A stretch of 64,000 nucleotides of DNA from Sphingomonas endophytica (GTDB taxonomy: Bacteria > Pseudomonadota > Alphaproteobacteria > Sphingomonadales > Sphingomonadaceae): the NCBI RefSeq assembly GCF_001476895.1, contig NZ_LDTB01000011.1, positions 17,494 through 81,493 of the forward strand. The letters run 5' to 3'. The translations under genes and the position numbers were made by a program. The notes beneath the pieces are model-generated. The model was not told where the DNA came from, did not search any database, and saw nothing but the letters and a program-made list of their open reading frames with translations. Of this stretch, positions 37,127 through 46,844 are shown piece by piece. Position 1 is the stretch's first letter; every line of letters begins with the position of its first letter.

Positions 37127-38316
37127 GCCTGCGCCGCCCGCCACGCCGCCAGACCGCGCTCCAGATCGGCGATCAGGTCGTCGGCATCCTCCAGCCCGAT
37201 CTGTAAGCGCACCACTGGTCCTGCAAAGGCGCGGTCGGTGACGCTGCGGTGGCGCTGCGGATCGACGGGGATGGCGAGGCTTTCGAATCCGCCCCAGCTA
37301 TAGCCGATCCCGAAATGGTCGAGCGTGTCGATCAACGCGGTGCGCGCGGCATCGTCGCCGCCCGCCAGCACGAACGAGAACAGCCCCGCCGCGCCCTTGA
37401 AATCGCGTTTCCAGATGTCGTGGCCGGGGCAGGACGGGAGCGCGGGGTGCAGGACCTGCGCCACCTCCGGCCGGGTCGCCAGCCACTGCGCGATCCGCAT
37501 CGCGCTCGCTTCGTGCCGTTCCAGCCGGACGCCCATCGTCCGCAAGCCGCGGGCAGCGAGATAGGCGTCGTCGGCGCTGACCACTTGGCCCAATTGGAAG
37601 CTGGTGTCGCGCAGCGCGGCGAACCGCCCCGGCCCGGCGGTGACCGATCCCATCATCACGTCGGAATGGCCGCCGATATATTTGGTGCAGGCGAGGATCG
37701 AATAATCGACGCCCCGTTCGACGACGGGAAACAGCAACGGCGTCGCCCAGGTGTTGTCGATGACAGTCGCGACGCCGCGCGCCTTTGCGGCGGCGACGAT
37801 CGCAGGTACGTCCTGCACCTCGAAGGTTAGGCTGCCGGGGCTTTCGATGAAAATGACGCGCGTCCGCTCGCCGATCAGATCGGCGATCCCGGCGCCGATC
37901 AGCGGGTCGTAATAGCGTGTCGTCACGCCCATCCGCGCGAGCAGCTTGTCGGACAGCCCGCGCGTCGGGTCATAGGCGCTGTCGACCAGCAGCATCTCGT
38001 CGCCCGGTGACAGCAAGGTCAGCAGGCACGCCGCGACCGCCGCGACGCCCGAGGGATAGAGGAACGTCCCCTCCGCGCCCGGCTCCAGTTCGGTCAGCGC
38101 ATCGGCGAGGCTCCACTGCGTCGGCGTGCCGCGCCGGCCGTAGAACAGCCGGTGGTGGGTATCGCGCGCGCCGGTCGTGCGTAGGTGCGCGACGTCGTCG
38201 TAGAGGATCGTCGAGGCGCGCCAGACCGGGGTGTTGACCACGCCCGCGGTCCATTCCGCGCGCCGCCCGCCGGTGACCAGCCGCGTCGCCGGGCGGATGT
38301 CGTCATGGTCGCTCAT
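37123..38316 (-). CDS. metC: Cystathionine beta-lyase
   Basis: The 397-residue protein belongs to the Cys/Met-metabolism PLP family. It has FYGRRGTPTQWSL (58-70, with active-site Y59), YPSGVAA (87-93), VIDNTWATPLLF (185-196, with D187 binding the pyridine nitrogen) and the Schiff-base lysine K212 in TKYIGGHSD. The GTPTQ and NTWATP patterns fit cystathionine beta-lyase rather than gamma-synthase. It cleaves cystathionine to homocysteine, pyruvate and ammonia. It overlaps both neighbours (ATGA with the sulfurtransferase, GTGA with mscS), forming a three-gene operon. Confidence 0.93.
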   Translation of the reverse strand: MSDHDDIRPATRLVTGGRRAEWTAGVVNTPVWRASTILYDDVAHLRTTGARDTHHRLFYGRRGTPTQWSLADALTELEPGAEGTFLYPSGVAAVAACLLTLLSPGDEMLLVDSAYDPTRGLSDKLLARMGVTTRYYDPLIGAGIADLIGERTRVIFIESPGSLTFEVQDVPAIVAAAKARGVATVIDNTWATPLLFPVVERGVDYSILACTKYIGGHSDVMMGSVTAGPGRFAALRDTSFQLGQVVSADDAYLAARGLRTMGVRLERHEASAMRIAQWLATRPEVAQVLHPALPSCPGHDIWKRDFKGAAGLFSFVLAGGDDAARTALIDTLDHFGIGYSWGGFESLAIPVDPQRHRSVTDRAFAGPVVRLQIGLEDADDLIADLERGLAAWRAAQA

Positions 38317-39161
38317 GAGTCACCGATCGCCTTGGGGGTGGCGGCGTCGCCGCCCCATTCGGTCCAGCTACCGTCGTATACGGCGGCGTCCTGTCCGAGC
38401 AGATGCGCGCCGAACGCCAGCACGCTGGCGGTGATTCCGGAGCCGCAGGTCATCGCCATCGGCCGCGTCGGATCGATCCCGGCGGCGACGAAGGCGGAGG
38501 CCAGCGCCTCGCCCTGTTTCCACGTCCCGTCTGAGTTGAACAGCTGCGGATAGGGCAGGTTGCGCGAGCCCGGAATATGGCCGGGCGCGACGCCGGGGCG
38601 CGGATCGGCCTCCACGCCGGTGAAGCGCGCCGCCGAGCGCGCGTCGACGATCTGCGTTGCCCCGCCCGCGTAAAGCGAGCGCATCGCCGGCAGATCGAGC
38701 ACGCCGATCCCGGCTTCGGCCACATCGACGGTCGTCGTTGCGACAGTCGGCATGCCCTGTTCGAGTGGCCGTCCCTCGACCTTCCATTTCGCCAGCCCAC
38801 CGTCGAGCAGCGCGACCTGACCGAAGCCGAAGGCGCGCAGCATCACCCATGCGCGTGCCGCCGTCCGGTGCGGGGCATCGTCGTAGAGCACGATCCGGTC
38901 GTCACCGCGTAAGCCCACCCGCCCGGCCAGTGCCGCGAAATGCGCCGCCCCCGGCATCGTGGAGGGCAGCGCCGCCCCGGGCTCGTTGAAGGCGACGAGG
39001 TCCATGAACGTCGCGCCGGGAATATGCGCGGCCGCGAATTCGGCGGCGGCGTCGCGTGGGCCTTCGGCGGGCAGCCCGATATGATAGCTGGCGTCCAGGA
39101 TGCGCAGACCCGGCGCATGGGCGTTCGCGGCGAGCCATTCGGTGGAGACGAGATCGTGCAT
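38313..39161 (-). CDS. sseA: 3-mercaptopyruvate sulfurtransferase
   Basis: This 282-residue protein has two rhodanese domains. The first (about 1-130) is inactive but has the conserved [20 protein letters not shown] stretch; the second carries the active loop CGSGITA (239-245) with catalytic C239. The CG[ST]G[VI]T loop is characteristic of mercaptopyruvate rather than thiosulfate sulfurtransferases. It heads an operon with metC, consistent with sulfur amino acid metabolism. The gene is divergent from queF across 74 bp. Confidence 0.93.
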   Translation of the reverse strand: MHDLVSTEWLAANAHAPGLRILDASYHIGLPAEGPRDAAAEFAAAHIPGATFMDLVAFNEPGAALPSTMPGAAHFAALAGRVGLRGDDRIVLYDDAPHRTAARAWVMLRAFGFGQVALLDGGLAKWKVEGRPLEQGMPTVATTTVDVAEAGIGVLDLPAMRSLYAGGATQIVDARSAARFTGVEADPRPGVAPGHIPGSRNLPYPQLFNSDGTWKQGEALASAFVAAGIDPTRPMAMTCGSGITASVLAFGAHLLGQDAAVYDGSWTEWGGDAATPKAIGDS

Positions 39162-39235
39162 CGTCCTTCCATAGCGGTTCGGACGCGGCGGGGAACAGGT
39201 CGCAATCGCGGACGCGAGCGACTATGTGCGCGCGT

Positions 39236-39682
39236 ATGACCCCGATGCATCTTGGCCAGACCAGCACGCTTCCCACCTCGCCCGAGGAAGCGGTCCTCGA
39301 CTACGTGCCCAATCCGCGCGCCGGTACCATCTATCTGGTGCGCTTCACGCAGCCCGAGTTCACCTCGCTCTGCCCCGTGACCGGACAGCCCGATTTCGCG
39401 CATCTGGTGATCGACTATGCGCCAGCCGAGACGATCGTCGAATCGAAGTCGCTGAAGCTGTTCCTCGGGTCGTTCCGCAACCACGCCGCCTTTCACGAGG
39501 ATTGCACCGTGGGGATCGGCGAGCGGCTGTTCCGCGAGATGCACCCGCAATGGTTGCGGATCGGCGGTTACTGGTATCCTCGCGGCGGAATGCCGATCGA
39601 CGTGTTCTGGCAGTCCGGTGCGGCACCGGCTGGCCTGTGGCTGCCGGATCAGGGGGTTGCCCCCTATCGCGGACGCGGCTGA
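39236..39682 (+). CDS. queF: NADPH-dependent 7-cyano-7-deazaguanine reductase
   Basis: The 148-residue protein is a unimodular QueF. It has the catalytic cysteine C46 and acid D53 in [14 protein letters not shown], the QueF motif [15 protein letters not shown] (69-83), and H87/E88 in AAFHEDC. It reduces preQ0 to preQ1 in queuosine biosynthesis. The start is uncertain between ATG 39224 and ATG 39236, as neither has a strong ribosome site. No other queuosine gene is nearby. Confidence 0.95.
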   Translation: MTPMHLGQTSTLPTSPEEAVLDYVPNPRAGTIYLVRFTQPEFTSLCPVTGQPDFAHLVIDYAPAETIVESKSLKLFLGSFRNHAAFHEDCTVGIGERLFREMHPQWLRIGGYWYPRGGMPIDVFWQSGAAPAGLWLPDQGVAPYRGRG

Positions 39683-39809
39683 CTGACGTCGATCAATCGC
39701 TTTGCCGTGTGTTGCGCCGCAATATTTCCGCAACCTTTTTCCTGACGAACGGTTCATCCCGTGGACACCGGCGCATCGGGCGCGGTGGGGCATCAGCAGA
39801 GGCAAGGGG

Positions 39810-42083
39810 ATGACGCAGTCGACCGAGGCGCTCGCCGTCAAGCATATCGCGCTGATCGGTAATTTCCTCCCGCGAAAGTGCGGGATCGCGACGTTCACCA
39901 CCGACACATATCATGCGCTGCGGACACGCTACCCGGATATGCAGGTGGACGTGTACGCGATGGACGACCATCCCGGCCGCTACGACTATCCCGACGCTGT
40001 GGTCGGTACGATCCCGCAGCATGATCGTGGCGCCTATGTCTCCACGGCCCGCGCGATCGAAAGCAGCGGCGCGCAGGTGCTCTGGCTCCAGCACGAATAC
40101 GGCATCTTCGGTGGCGAGGCGGGTGCGCACATCCTCGCGCTTCTTGACCGCGTTTCGACCCCTCTGATCGTGACGCTTCACACCGTCCTTGAAAAGCCGA
40201 GCGCCGCCGAGCGCACCGTTCTGGAAGGGCTGCTGCGCCGCGCCGCCAAAGTGATCGTCATGGCCGAACGCGGTCGGGAGATCCTGGAGCGCGTCTACGG
40301 CGCCAACCCGAAACAGATCGCGACGATCCCGCACGGGGTGCCCGATCGCGCCTTCGCCGATCCCGAGGCGTTCAAGGGCCGCTTCGGCTGGACCGGGCGT
40401 CGCGTCATCCTGACCTTCGGCCTGCTCGCGCCGGGCAAGGGGATCGAGACGATCATCGAGGCAATGCCTGCGGTGGTCGAGCGGCACCCGGAGGCGATGT
40501 ATGTCGTCCTTGGTGCCACGCATCCCAATCTCGTCGCGCACGAGGGCGAGAAGTATCGCGACTCGTTGCGCGCGCGCGCCGACGATCTGGGTGTAGGCGC
40601 GAACGTCGCGTTCATCGACGCGTTCGTCGATCACGACGACCTGATCGATTACCTTCAGGCCGCCGATATCTACGCGACCCCCTATCTTAACCCGGCGCAG
40701 ATCACGAGCGGTACGCTCAGCTACGCGGTCGGCGTGGGCAAGGCGGTCGTATCGACTCCGTACGTCCATGCTACGGAAATTCTGGCGGATGGGCACGGCG
40801 TGCTCGTCGACTTCCGGGATTCGGCCGCGTTCGCGCGGGAAATCAACGATCTGCTCGGCAGCGCTCGCAACATCGGGCGGCTGTCGGCACGCGCCTATGC
40901 GCGTGGCCGGACGATGATCTGGTCACGGGTGGCGGAGAAGGCAATGGACGAACTGAGCGCGAGCCTCGCGACGCGGACGCAACGGCTGCCGCATTCGGCC
41001 AAGGCCGGCAAACAGGTGCTCGCTCCCGACATTGCGGCGGTCGAGCGAATGAGCGACGCCACCGGCATGTTGCAGCATTCGATCTTTTCGGTTCCCGATC
41101 GTCGCCACGGCTATTGCATCGACGACAATGCGCGCGCGCTGATGCTGATGAGCGGGATCGAGAATCTCGACGCGTCCGTCCGCGACAGGTGGATGACCAT
41201 CTATGCCGCGTTCGTGCAGTTCGCCTGGAACCCGGACGCACGGCGTTTCCGCAATTTCATGAATTTCGACCGCACCTGGTGCGAGGATGTCGGGTCGGAG
41301 GATTCGAACGGCAGGGCCTTGTGGGCGCTGGGCGTCACAGCGCGCGACGCTCGCGAGCCGAAGCATCGCGACTGGGCGAAGGCGATGTTCGACAACACCG
41401 CCAGCCTGGCGCTCGATCTCGGCAGCCCGCGCGCGCAGGCGTTCGCGATGCTGGGTGCGGCGGCGATGCTGGAGGCGTCGCCGGGCCACGACATGGCGTT
41501 GCGCATTCTACGCCGCTTCCCCGATGAGCATCTGGCGTTGCTCGACAAGGCGCGACGGCCCGAATGGGGCTGGTTCGAAATCGTACTGGCCTATGACAAT
41601 GCCCGCTTGCCCGAGGCAATGCTGCGCGCCGGACTGGCGCTCGACCGTGCAGACCTGATCGCGTGCGGGCTCGATACGCTCGACTGGATCGTCGCGCGCC
41701 AGACCGCGCCGGAGGGACATTTCCGCGCGGTCGGCTCGGAGAGCTTCGGGCGTGTCTATGCCGATCCGCTGCCCTTCGATCAGCAGCCTCTGGAGGCGCA
41801 GGCGACGATCGACGCTTGCGCGGCGGCCTTCGACGCGACGGGCGACGCCCGCTGGTTCGACGAGGCGAAGCGCGCCTATGACTGGTATCTGGGGGTCAAC
41901 GACCTTGACCTGCCACTGGCGACGCAGCGTGATGGCGGCTGCTTCGACGGGCTGATGCCGACCGGGCTGAACCGCAATCAAGGGGCGGAGTCGATTCTGG
42001 CGCTGCAAATGGCGTCCTGCGCGATTTCAGGGCTTTCAAAGCGCGTCGAAAGCGTGGCAGGGACAAGACGCGTCACCGCCTGA
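39810..42083 (+). CDS. GT4-family glycosyltransferase fused to a helical toroid-like domain
   Basis: This 757-residue protein has a GT-B fold glycosyltransferase domain (about 10-380) with the N-terminal PRKCGIATFT motif, HGVPDRAF, FGLLAPGKGIETIIEA and the donor-binding run ITSGTLSYAVGVGKAVVSTP. The second half (about 400-757) is helical and rich in W, D and YGY motifs (HGYCIDDNARAL, RNFMNFDRTWCEDVGSEDSN), resembling an (alpha/alpha)6 toroid. AGAGG seven bases upstream supports ATG 39810. It precedes a GH130 gene by 45 bp, so both act on one glycan, probably a mannoside. Whether the second half is catalytic is unclear. Confidence 0.88.
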   Translation: MTQSTEALAVKHIALIGNFLPRKCGIATFTTDTYHALRTRYPDMQVDVYAMDDHPGRYDYPDAVVGTIPQHDRGAYVSTARAIESSGAQVLWLQHEYGIFGGEAGAHILALLDRVSTPLIVTLHTVLEKPSAAERTVLEGLLRRAAKVIVMAERGREILERVYGANPKQIATIPHGVPDRAFADPEAFKGRFGWTGRRVILTFGLLAPGKGIETIIEAMPAVVERHPEAMYVVLGATHPNLVAHEGEKYRDSLRARADDLGVGANVAFIDAFVDHDDLIDYLQAADIYATPYLNPAQITSGTLSYAVGVGKAVVSTPYVHATEILADGHGVLVDFRDSAAFAREINDLLGSARNIGRLSARAYARGRTMIWSRVAEKAMDELSASLATRTQRLPHSAKAGKQVLAPDIAAVERMSDATGMLQHSIFSVPDRRHGYCIDDNARALMLMSGIENLDASVRDRWMTIYAAFVQFAWNPDARRFRNFMNFDRTWCEDVGSEDSNGRALWALGVTARDAREPKHRDWAKAMFDNTASLALDLGSPRAQAFAMLGAAAMLEASPGHDMALRILRRFPDEHLALLDKARRPEWGWFEIVLAYDNARLPEAMLRAGLALDRADLIACGLDTLDWIVARQTAPEGHFRAVGSESFGRVYADPLPFDQQPLEAQATIDACAAAFDATGDARWFDEAKRAYDWYLGVNDLDLPLATQRDGGCFDGLMPTGLNRNQGAESILALQMASCAISGLSKRVESVAGTRRVTA

Positions 42084-42128
42084 TCGCGGCGCACGTGCGT
42101 TCGACGTCACAATAGACGAGGCTGGTCC

Positions 42129-43409
42129 TTGGAGCTGTTCAACCACCGGCTGCGTCTGCATGCCGATCCGTCGCGCGTCGTGGTGCGGCCCTTCCACATC
42201 GGCTGGATCGCCAATGCGAACGGCGTCAGCCGATCGCAGCGGCTGATCAGCGAAGTCATGGACATGTCGCCGCAGGAGGCGCGTGATCAGCTCGAACTGG
42301 TGCTGAAGGACTTCGAGGCACGCCACTGGCAGACCCGCCGCGTGTTCATGACCCGCTACGATGAGATCGCGGCGGCGCACGGTCTGGACGGCAGTCATAT
42401 CTCCGACGAGAAGCGGCAGCTGATCGGCGCCTATTTTTGCCATGAATACAGCTATGCTGCCGCCGCGCTGATGAACCCCAGCGCGGTGCCGCACCCCGAT
42501 CAGTCGGGGATGGAGGATGGCGCGCAGCGGATCGTCATGAGCCTGCGCGCGGTGGGCGAGGGGCACATCTCCTCCGTTGCGTTCCGCGAAGGGATCATCA
42601 CCAGCGACAATGAGCTGAAGCTCGCGCCGGAGCCGCCCTTCGCCACCGCGACCGACGCGACCGGCACGGACGAGGAAGCGCCGCCCAGCGGTCCGGTCAC
42701 GGTCTATCGCCACCGCGACAGCACGCTGTCGGGCACCGTGATCTTCCCGATCACCGATGCGCAGTCGAAGGGGCTGGAGGATCTGCGCCTCGTCCACTTC
42801 CAGCATGACGACGGCAGTTTCGAATGGCTGGGCACCTACACCGCCTATAACGGCGCGACGATCCAGTCCGAGCTGCTGCGGACGCGTGATTTTCGCGCGT
42901 TCGACCTGATCCCGATGACCGGTAGCGCCGCGCGCAATAAGGGCATCGCGCTGTTCCCGCGCAAGGTCGGCGGCGCGTATATGTCGATCGGACGGCAGGA
43001 CGGCGAGAACCTGTACCTGCTGCGGACCGACGACCTGACGCACTGGGACGATGGCGAGCTGATCCTGAAGCCCGTCTTCCCGTGGGAGTTCGTGCAGATC
43101 GGCAACTGCGGCCCGCCGATCGAAATCGACGAGGGCTGGCTGCTGCTGACCCACGGCGTCGGGGCGATGCGGAAATATTCGATCGGCGCCGCCCTGCTCG
43201 ACAAGGACAATCCCGCGCGGGTGATCGGTCGTACCCGTTCACCGATCCTGGCGGCGGCGGACCAGGATCGTGAGGGCTATGTCCCGAACGTCGTCTATAC
43301 GTGCGGCGCGATGAAGCACGGCGACAAGCTGTTCATGCCTTATGGCATCGCTGACAGCTCGGTCGGCTTCGCGTTCGTGTCGATCAAGGAACTGTTGGCG
43401 AAGATGTGA
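42129..43409 (+). CDS. Glycoside hydrolase family 130 protein (mannoside phosphorylase type)
   Basis: This 426-residue protein has a five-bladed propeller of GH130 type, with LHADPSRVVVRPFHIGWIAN at the N-terminus, NPSAVPHPDQSG (catalytic-acid region), GTYTAYNGATIQ, SARRNKG-like SAARNKGIALFP, and IGNCGPPIEIDEGWLLLTHG. The family mostly phosphorolyses beta-mannosides. TTG 42129 is supported by GACGAGG upstream and by the family N-terminus encoded right after it. The N-terminal extension of about 100 residues matches the longer GH130 subgroup. With the upstream glycosyltransferase it may make and recycle a mannose-containing glycan. Confidence 0.9.
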   Translation: MELFNHRLRLHADPSRVVVRPFHIGWIANANGVSRSQRLISEVMDMSPQEARDQLELVLKDFEARHWQTRRVFMTRYDEIAAAHGLDGSHISDEKRQLIGAYFCHEYSYAAAALMNPSAVPHPDQSGMEDGAQRIVMSLRAVGEGHISSVAFREGIITSDNELKLAPEPPFATATDATGTDEEAPPSGPVTVYRHRDSTLSGTVIFPITDAQSKGLEDLRLVHFQHDDGSFEWLGTYTAYNGATIQSELLRTRDFRAFDLIPMTGSAARNKGIALFPRKVGGAYMSIGRQDGENLYLLRTDDLTHWDDGELILKPVFPWEFVQIGNCGPPIEIDEGWLLLTHGVGAMRKYSIGAALLDKDNPARVIGRTRSPILAAADQDREGYVPNVVYTCGAMKHGDKLFMPYGIADSSVGFAFVSIKELLAKM

Positions 43410-43424
43410 CCTGACCGGCCCCAG

Positions 43425-43444
43425 CCGCGGCCACGCCCGCGGCG
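43425..43444 (+). terminator. Hairpin after the GH130 gene
   Basis: GCCGCGG (43425-43431) pairs with CCGCGGC (43438-43444) around a 6-nt loop, 15 bp past the GH130 stop. No T-run follows. It is likely a terminator or 3' stabiliser. Confidence 0.45.
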
Positions 43445-43619
43445 ATGTGCGCAGCGCAGCGGCCGGTCCGGCCGGCGGGTAAAGCCCGACCGACGTCACG
43501 CTGGCGGCTTTGCCGTCGGCGGTTGCGACTCCGTCGTCGTCACCAGCGTCGCGCAGCGATCCAGCGACGGATCTGCGCGCCCAGAAAGGCGTCGCTACGC
43601 TCCCCATGTCGACCTAGCC

Positions 43620-43651
43620 CTATCCGGGGCGTCAGCGCCCGCTCCGGATAG
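43620..43651. repeat. Inverted repeat CTATCCGG...CCGGATAG
   Basis: CTATCCGG (43620-43627) and CCGGATAG (43644-43651) form a perfect 8-bp stem; the 16-nt interior can pair further (GGCG with CGCC). It could be a terminator for the convergent small secreted protein gene or a repeat element. Confidence 0.4.
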
Positions 43652-43732
43652 CGTCACGCGCGGCTCGACCGACCCTCGAAGCTGCGGAAACAGGCGGCCA
43701 ACTATGCACCTGCCGCCCGCACGCCGTCTCCC

Positions 43733-44071
43733 CTACGGACGAGCGCCGCGTGCCAGTTGCGCGCAGGCGGCGCGAGCCTGCGCCGGGTTCGCCTTGGCGC
43801 GGGTCATCGCCTCGTTGAAGCCGCGATCGTAGTTGGTATCGAACACCGCCCCGGGCACCCCTTGCCCCGCCATATACTTGCGCAAGCTTGCGCGGTGCGC
43901 CTTGGCCTGCGCGAGCGTGGACTTTTCGCAGATCACGCCAACAGCGTCCGCCCCGCCGCCGGCATTGATCATCGTCTCGTTATAGCCGGCCGGAGCGTTA
44001 CCTTGCGCAAGCGCGCCGCCCGTCAGCAACGCGTTGGCCATCACGGCTGAAATGATGAGACGACGATACAT
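43733..44071 (-). CDS. Small secreted protein of unknown function
   Basis: The 112-residue protein has a clear signal peptide (residues 1-23, ending GGALAQ) and a mature part with two cysteines (VICEKS and AACAQL) that could form a disulfide. Charged helical segments such as STLAQAKAHRASLRKYMAGQ suggest a helical periplasmic protein. AAGGAGGAAAGG directly before ATG 44071 is one of the best ribosome sites in the window. It lies downstream of topA on the same strand. The family is not recognised. Confidence 0.78.
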   Translation of the reverse strand: MYRRLIISAVMANALLTGGALAQGNAPAGYNETMINAGGGADAVGVICEKSTLAQAKAHRASLRKYMAGQGVPGAVFDTNYDRGFNEAMTRAKANPAQARAACAQLARGARP

Positions 44072-44145
44072 GCCTTTCCTCCTTGTTCGGTGATCGGGTG
44101 AGATGATCGGGCGCATCCACTAGGCGGCGCCCGGGCGACCGCTCG

Positions 44146-46725
44146 TCATTCCTTGACCGCCGCCTTCTTTGCGGGAGCCTTCTTTGCGGGAGCCTTCTTG
44201 GCTGGCGCCTTTTTCGCCGCCGGTTTCTTCGCTGCGGTCTTTTTGGCCGGGGCCTTCTTCTTGGCCTTCGCCGGGGCCGCCATCGCGCGATCGTCGATCA
44301 GCTGCGCGGCTTCCTCCAGGGTCAACTGGTCGGGGGCGATCGTCTTGGGCAGCGTCGCATTGGTCGTGCCGTCGGTGACATAGGGACCATAGCGCCCCTC
44401 CATCAGCTTGATCTCCGCCTCGGTGCGCGGATGGGCGCCCAGTACCCTGAGCGGCGCGCGGGCGGCCCCACGCGGGGGACGTCCCCCGCCGGCCGCAGCC
44501 TCGGCCAGCTTGACGACCGCGGCGTTCATGCCGGTTTCGAACACGTCTGATGTCGACGACAGTCGCGCATATTTGCCGTCGTGCAACAGGTACGGCCCAT
44601 AGCGTCCGATGCTGGCGGTGATGGGGAGACCCGTCTCCGGATGTTGCCCGATGGTACGCGGAAGGTGCAGCAGACGCAGCGCCATCTCCAGGTCGAGTTC
44701 GCCGATGTCCTTCGGGATCGACGCGCGCTTCGCCTCCTTGCCCTCGCCGAGCTGGATGTACGGGCCGAACCGCCCGCTCTTGCGCTCGACCGGCAGCCCG
44801 GTGTCGGGATCCTGCCCGAGCGTCTCCGGCCCGCTGTCCTCCGCCGCCGCATCGCCCCCTTGCGCGAAGCGACGCGTGAACTTGCAGTCGGGATAGTTGC
44901 TGCACGCGATGAACGCGCCGAACTTGCCGCCGCGCAGCGCCAGCTGGCCGGCATGGCACGCCGGGCACAGGCGCGGATCGCTGCCGTCCGCCTTCTCCGG
45001 GAACAGGAAGGGGGCGAGGAACTGGTCGAGCGCCGCCGTGACCTCGCTCGGCTTCTGCTCCATGACCTCGGCGGTGCGCGGCTTGAAATCGCGCCAGAAG
45101 GCCTCCAGCACCGCCTGCCATTGCGCGCGGCCGCCGGACACGTCGTCCAACTCCTCCTCCAGCCCGGCGGTATAGTCGAAGCCGACGTATTTCTCGAAGA
45201 AGCGTTCGAGGAACGCAGTCACCAGCCGCCCGCTCTCCTCGGCGAAGAAGCGGTTCTTCTCGACGCGCACATAGGCGCGGTCCTTGAGCGTCTTGATGAT
45301 CGAGGCATAGGTCGACGGGCGACCGATCCCCAGCTCCTCCATCCGCTTGACCAGCGACGCTTCGGAGAAGCGCGGCGGCGGCTGGGTGAAATGCTGTTCG
45401 GCGACGACGTCCTTCTTCGCCGGGGCATCGCCCTCGCGCATCCGGGGCAGGCGCTTGGCATCCTCGTCCTGCGAGTCGTCCTGCCCTTCTTCGTAGAGCG
45501 CGAGATAGCCGGGAAAGAGCACGACCTGCCCGGTCGCGCGCAGCACGTTGCGCCCGGTGCCGTCGGCCAGCTCGACCGTCGTCCGCTCCATCCGCGCCGA
45601 CGCCATCTGCGACGCCAGCGCACGCTTCCAGATCAGGTCGTAGAGGCGCGCATGGTCGCCACCGCCGACGCGATCCTTCGCGAAATCGGTCGGGCGGATC
45701 GCCTCGTGCGCTTCCTGCGCGTTCTTCGCCTTGGTCTGATACTGGCGCGGCTTGTCGGGGACATAGCCGCCGTCATAGCGATCGGCGATCGCGGCGCGCG
45801 CGGCGGAGATGGCGCTGCCGTCCATCTGCACGCCGTCGGTCCGCATATAGGTGATCGCGCCATCCTCGTAGAGCTGCTGCGCGATCCGCATCGTATGGTC
45901 GGCGGAGAAGCCGAGCTTGCGCGCCGCCTCCTGCTGGAGAGTCGAGGTGGTGAACGGCGGCGGCGGGTTGCGGGTCGCGGGCTTGGTCTCGACCGACTGG
46001 ACCGAGAAATTGCCGCTCTCGACGTCGGCCTTCGCCTTCAGCGCGTCGCCCTCCGCCCCGATCGACAGGCGGTCGAGCTTCTTGCCCTGCCATTGCACCA
46101 ACCGCGCGGAAAACGGCGTGCCGTCCTGCTCCATGGCGGCGGTGATCGACCAATATTCCTGCGAGCGGAACGCCTCGATCTCGCGCTCGCGATCGACGAT
46201 CAGCCGCAGCGCGACCGACTGCACGCGCCCCGCCGACTTCGCGCCGGGCAGCTTGCGCCAGAGGACCGGCGAGAGCGTGAAGCCGACCAGATAGTCCAGC
46301 GCGCGTCGCGCCCGATAGGCGTCGATCAGGTCGGTATCGAGGTCGCGCGGCGCCTGCATCGCCTGCGTCACCGCCTGCTTCGTGATCGCGTTGAAGGTGA
46401 CGCGCTGCACGTCCTTGGGCAGCGCCTTGCGCTTGGCCAGCACCTCCTGCACGTGCCACGAAATCGCCTCACCCTCGCGATCGGGGTCGGTGGCGAGGAT
46501 CAGGCGGTCGGCGGTCTTCGCCGCGTCGGCGATCGCCTTCAGCTGCTTGGCCTTGTCGGCGTAATTTTCCCATTCCATCGCGAACCCCTCATCGGGATTC
46601 ACCGACCCGTCGCGCGGCGGCAGGTCGCGGACGTGACCGTAGCTGGCGAGGACGCGATAATCCGAACCGAGATACTTCTCGATGGTTTTGGCCTTGGCCG
46701 GCGATTCGACGATGACGAGCTGCAT
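44146..46725 (-). CDS. topA: DNA topoisomerase I
   Basis: The 859-residue protein has the Toprim domain (E7 and DPDREGE at 80-86), the active-site tyrosine Y293 in GAITYMRTDGV, one four-cysteine zinc finger (CPAC...CSNYPDC) and two further zinc-ribbon-like repeats without cysteines (RFGPYIQLG, GRYGPYLLHD). The C-terminus is a lysine-rich tail built from about five KAPAK-type repeats (coded at 44155-44260). It relaxes negative supercoils. The start follows family usage (MQLVIVESPAKAKTIEKYLG). The gene order plsY-dprA-topA is common in the class. Confidence 0.97.
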   Translation of the reverse strand: MQLVIVESPAKAKTIEKYLGSDYRVLASYGHVRDLPPRDGSVNPDEGFAMEWENYADKAKQLKAIADAAKTADRLILATDPDREGEAISWHVQEVLAKRKALPKDVQRVTFNAITKQAVTQAMQAPRDLDTDLIDAYRARRALDYLVGFTLSPVLWRKLPGAKSAGRVQSVALRLIVDREREIEAFRSQEYWSITAAMEQDGTPFSARLVQWQGKKLDRLSIGAEGDALKAKADVESGNFSVQSVETKPATRNPPPPFTTSTLQQEAARKLGFSADHTMRIAQQLYEDGAITYMRTDGVQMDGSAISAARAAIADRYDGGYVPDKPRQYQTKAKNAQEAHEAIRPTDFAKDRVGGGDHARLYDLIWKRALASQMASARMERTTVELADGTGRNVLRATGQVVLFPGYLALYEEGQDDSQDEDAKRLPRMREGDAPAKKDVVAEQHFTQPPPRFSEASLVKRMEELGIGRPSTYASIIKTLKDRAYVRVEKNRFFAEESGRLVTAFLERFFEKYVGFDYTAGLEEELDDVSGGRAQWQAVLEAFWRDFKPRTAEVMEQKPSEVTAALDQFLAPFLFPEKADGSDPRLCPACHAGQLALRGGKFGAFIACSNYPDCKFTRRFAQGGDAAAEDSGPETLGQDPDTGLPVERKSGRFGPYIQLGEGKEAKRASIPKDIGELDLEMALRLLHLPRTIGQHPETGLPITASIGRYGPYLLHDGKYARLSSTSDVFETGMNAAVVKLAEAAAGGGRPPRGAARAPLRVLGAHPRTEAEIKLMEGRYGPYVTDGTTNATLPKTIAPDQLTLEEAAQLIDDRAMAAPAKAKKKAPAKKTAAKKPAAKKAPAKKAPAKKAPAKKAAVKE
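44155..44260 (-). repeat. In-frame 15-bp tandem repeats coding for the TopA lysine-rich tail
   Basis: Near-identical 15-bp units (TTCTTTGCGGGAGCC on the plus strand) repeat in tandem and decay into variants further into the gene. They code for the KKAPA-type basic tail that helps TopA hold DNA. Unit number may vary between strains. Confidence 0.7.
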
Positions 46726-46844
46726 ATGCCTTTAGGTGGGTAGCCTTACGTGTACGCGCGAGGGTGGCGGGGGTCGGCGGGGGGCGTCAAGGGTGGCGCG
46801 ACCTTGGGCGATCCTCGTCCGGATCGCGGGTTGAGAGGTCGAAT

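Larger units (their letters stand above)
43410..43732. other. 323-bp intergenic region with hairpins
   Basis: The gap separates two convergent genes. It contains the hairpin at 43425-43444 and the inverted repeat at 43620-43651. No open frame with a ribosome site is credible. Nothing else is recognised. Confidence 0.5.

Noticed and set aside
43445..43619. Small gene between GH130 and the secreted protein gene
   Set aside because: Short frames there lack ribosome sites and have arginine-rich shadow composition.
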